Shown: one piece after another, positions 63,784-64,000 of the stretch
Layout: every line of letters starts with the position of its first letter
How positions within the stretch are numbered: the first letter of the stretch is position 1
Source of the DNA: Maribacter sp. MMG018
GTDB lineage: Bacteria > Bacteroidota > Bacteroidia > Flavobacteriales > Flavobacteriaceae
Direction of reading: 5' to 3'
DNA: 64,000 nt
Assembly (NCBI RefSeq): GCF_018100785.1
Contig: NZ_JAGJEC010000005.1
Span: forward strand, 124,001-188,000
Program-made: the position numbers and the translations under genes
The notes under the pieces: generated by a model
Told to the model about the DNA's origin: nothing
Seen by the model: only the letters and a program-made list of their open reading frames with translations
The model's database searches: none

Positions 63784-64000
63784 GAGCATATTTTTCACTT
63801 TTAATTTTACTTCTATTTTTTGGCTGTAAAGAAGACACGGCCGGTATTGTAAAAAATCAAACAAGCGGACCGGCACTGGGTACCTCTTACAATATTATAT
63901 ACTTGGCAGAAGAACGTTTGGATTTAAAGAGTGAGATCGATTCGGTTTTTGCAGCGGTCAATAGATCGTTATCTACCTACATACCTACTTCCGATATATC
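63780..64000 (+). CDS. apbE: FAD:protein FMN transferase ApbE, 5' part
   Basis: Only the first 73 codons are in the window. The signal peptide ends LLFFGC, so a lipoprotein is expected, as in other ApbE proteins, followed by the family start GPALGTSYNIIY and a helix ending NRSLSTY. ApbE moves FMN from FAD to Thr of NqrB and NqrC. The ATG overlaps the preceding stop codon. Confidence 0.9.
   Translation, partial: MRAYFSLLILLLFFGCKEDTAGIVKNQTSGPALGTSYNIIYLAEERLDLKSEIDSVFAAVNRSLSTYIPTSDI

Noticed and set aside
1..64000. CRISPR arrays, insertion sequences, prophage, attachment sites, rRNA
   Set aside because: I saw no regularly spaced repeat with spacers, no transposase or integrase motif, no terminal inverted repeats and no rRNA-like stretch.

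Overview
This window reads as a chromosomal segment of a marine-type member of the Flavobacteriaceae (Bacteroidota). The main evidence is lineage-specific content: the gliding genes gldB and gldC, PorT and a plug-type protein of the type IX secretion system (T9SS), TamL, a short primary sigma factor without region 1.1, promoters of the Bacteroidota type (TAnnTTTG at -7) and generally weak ribosome binding sites. A Na+-pumping NADH dehydrogenase fits a marine habitat. I see no rRNA, CRISPR array, insertion sequence, prophage or integrase. Almost the whole window is core genome.

Layout. 1-1463: the end of an unknown gene and a coiled-coil/beta-barrel envelope protein. 1461-8220: a zinc-ribbon protein, DnaG, an orphan response regulator, NadE, GldB-GldC, the GTPase EngB and an alpha/beta hydrolase. 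8372-23936: the division and cell-wall (dcw) cluster mraZ-rsmH-ftsL-ftsI-murE-mraY-murD-ftsW-murG-murC-ftsQ-ftsA-ftsZ, closed by a strong terminator and preceded by an array of GTGGT repeats that looks like the MraZ operator. It lacks murF and ddl. 23936-24534: yqeY and a tRNA-Arg(TCG). 24570-34394 (all minus): a second zinc-ribbon protein, a lipoprotein, ypdA-rpe, a large BNR-repeat lipoprotein, a sugar-dehydrogenase-like lipoprotein with a haem c site, trmL and a VF530-family protein. 34489-40453 (minus): rpoD, pnp, rpsO, accD and fba. 40469-45355: tamL, a TrmH-type methyltransferase, porT and ubiE/menG. 45431-48408: trkA-trkH. 48506-57070: an aminotransferase, a fatty-acid desaturase, rsmG, a DinB-like protein, pruA, apaG, a DUF3667 protein and a T9SS plug-like protein. 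57181-64000: the complete nqrABCDEF operon, a 122-residue unknown and the start of apbE, whose product attaches FMN to NqrB and NqrC.

How the genes work together. The dcw cluster supplies lipid II synthesis (MurC, MurD, MurE, MraY, MurG) and the divisome (FtsL, FtsI, FtsW, FtsQ, FtsA, FtsZ). GldB/GldC, PorT and the plug protein belong to the gliding/T9SS machinery, and TamL to outer-membrane assembly. Nqr supplies a sodium gradient and needs the downstream ApbE for maturation.

I found no clear new multi-gene system. The best leads are single-gene or regulatory: an orphan response regulator whose phospho-acceptor Asp is Glu; a primase and an acetyl-CoA carboxylase beta subunit that have both lost all four zinc ligands; the MraZ operator array; a 22-23-base leader element present twice; a tRNA-Arg with a swapped 19-56 tertiary pair; and a small unknown protein translationally coupled to apbE.
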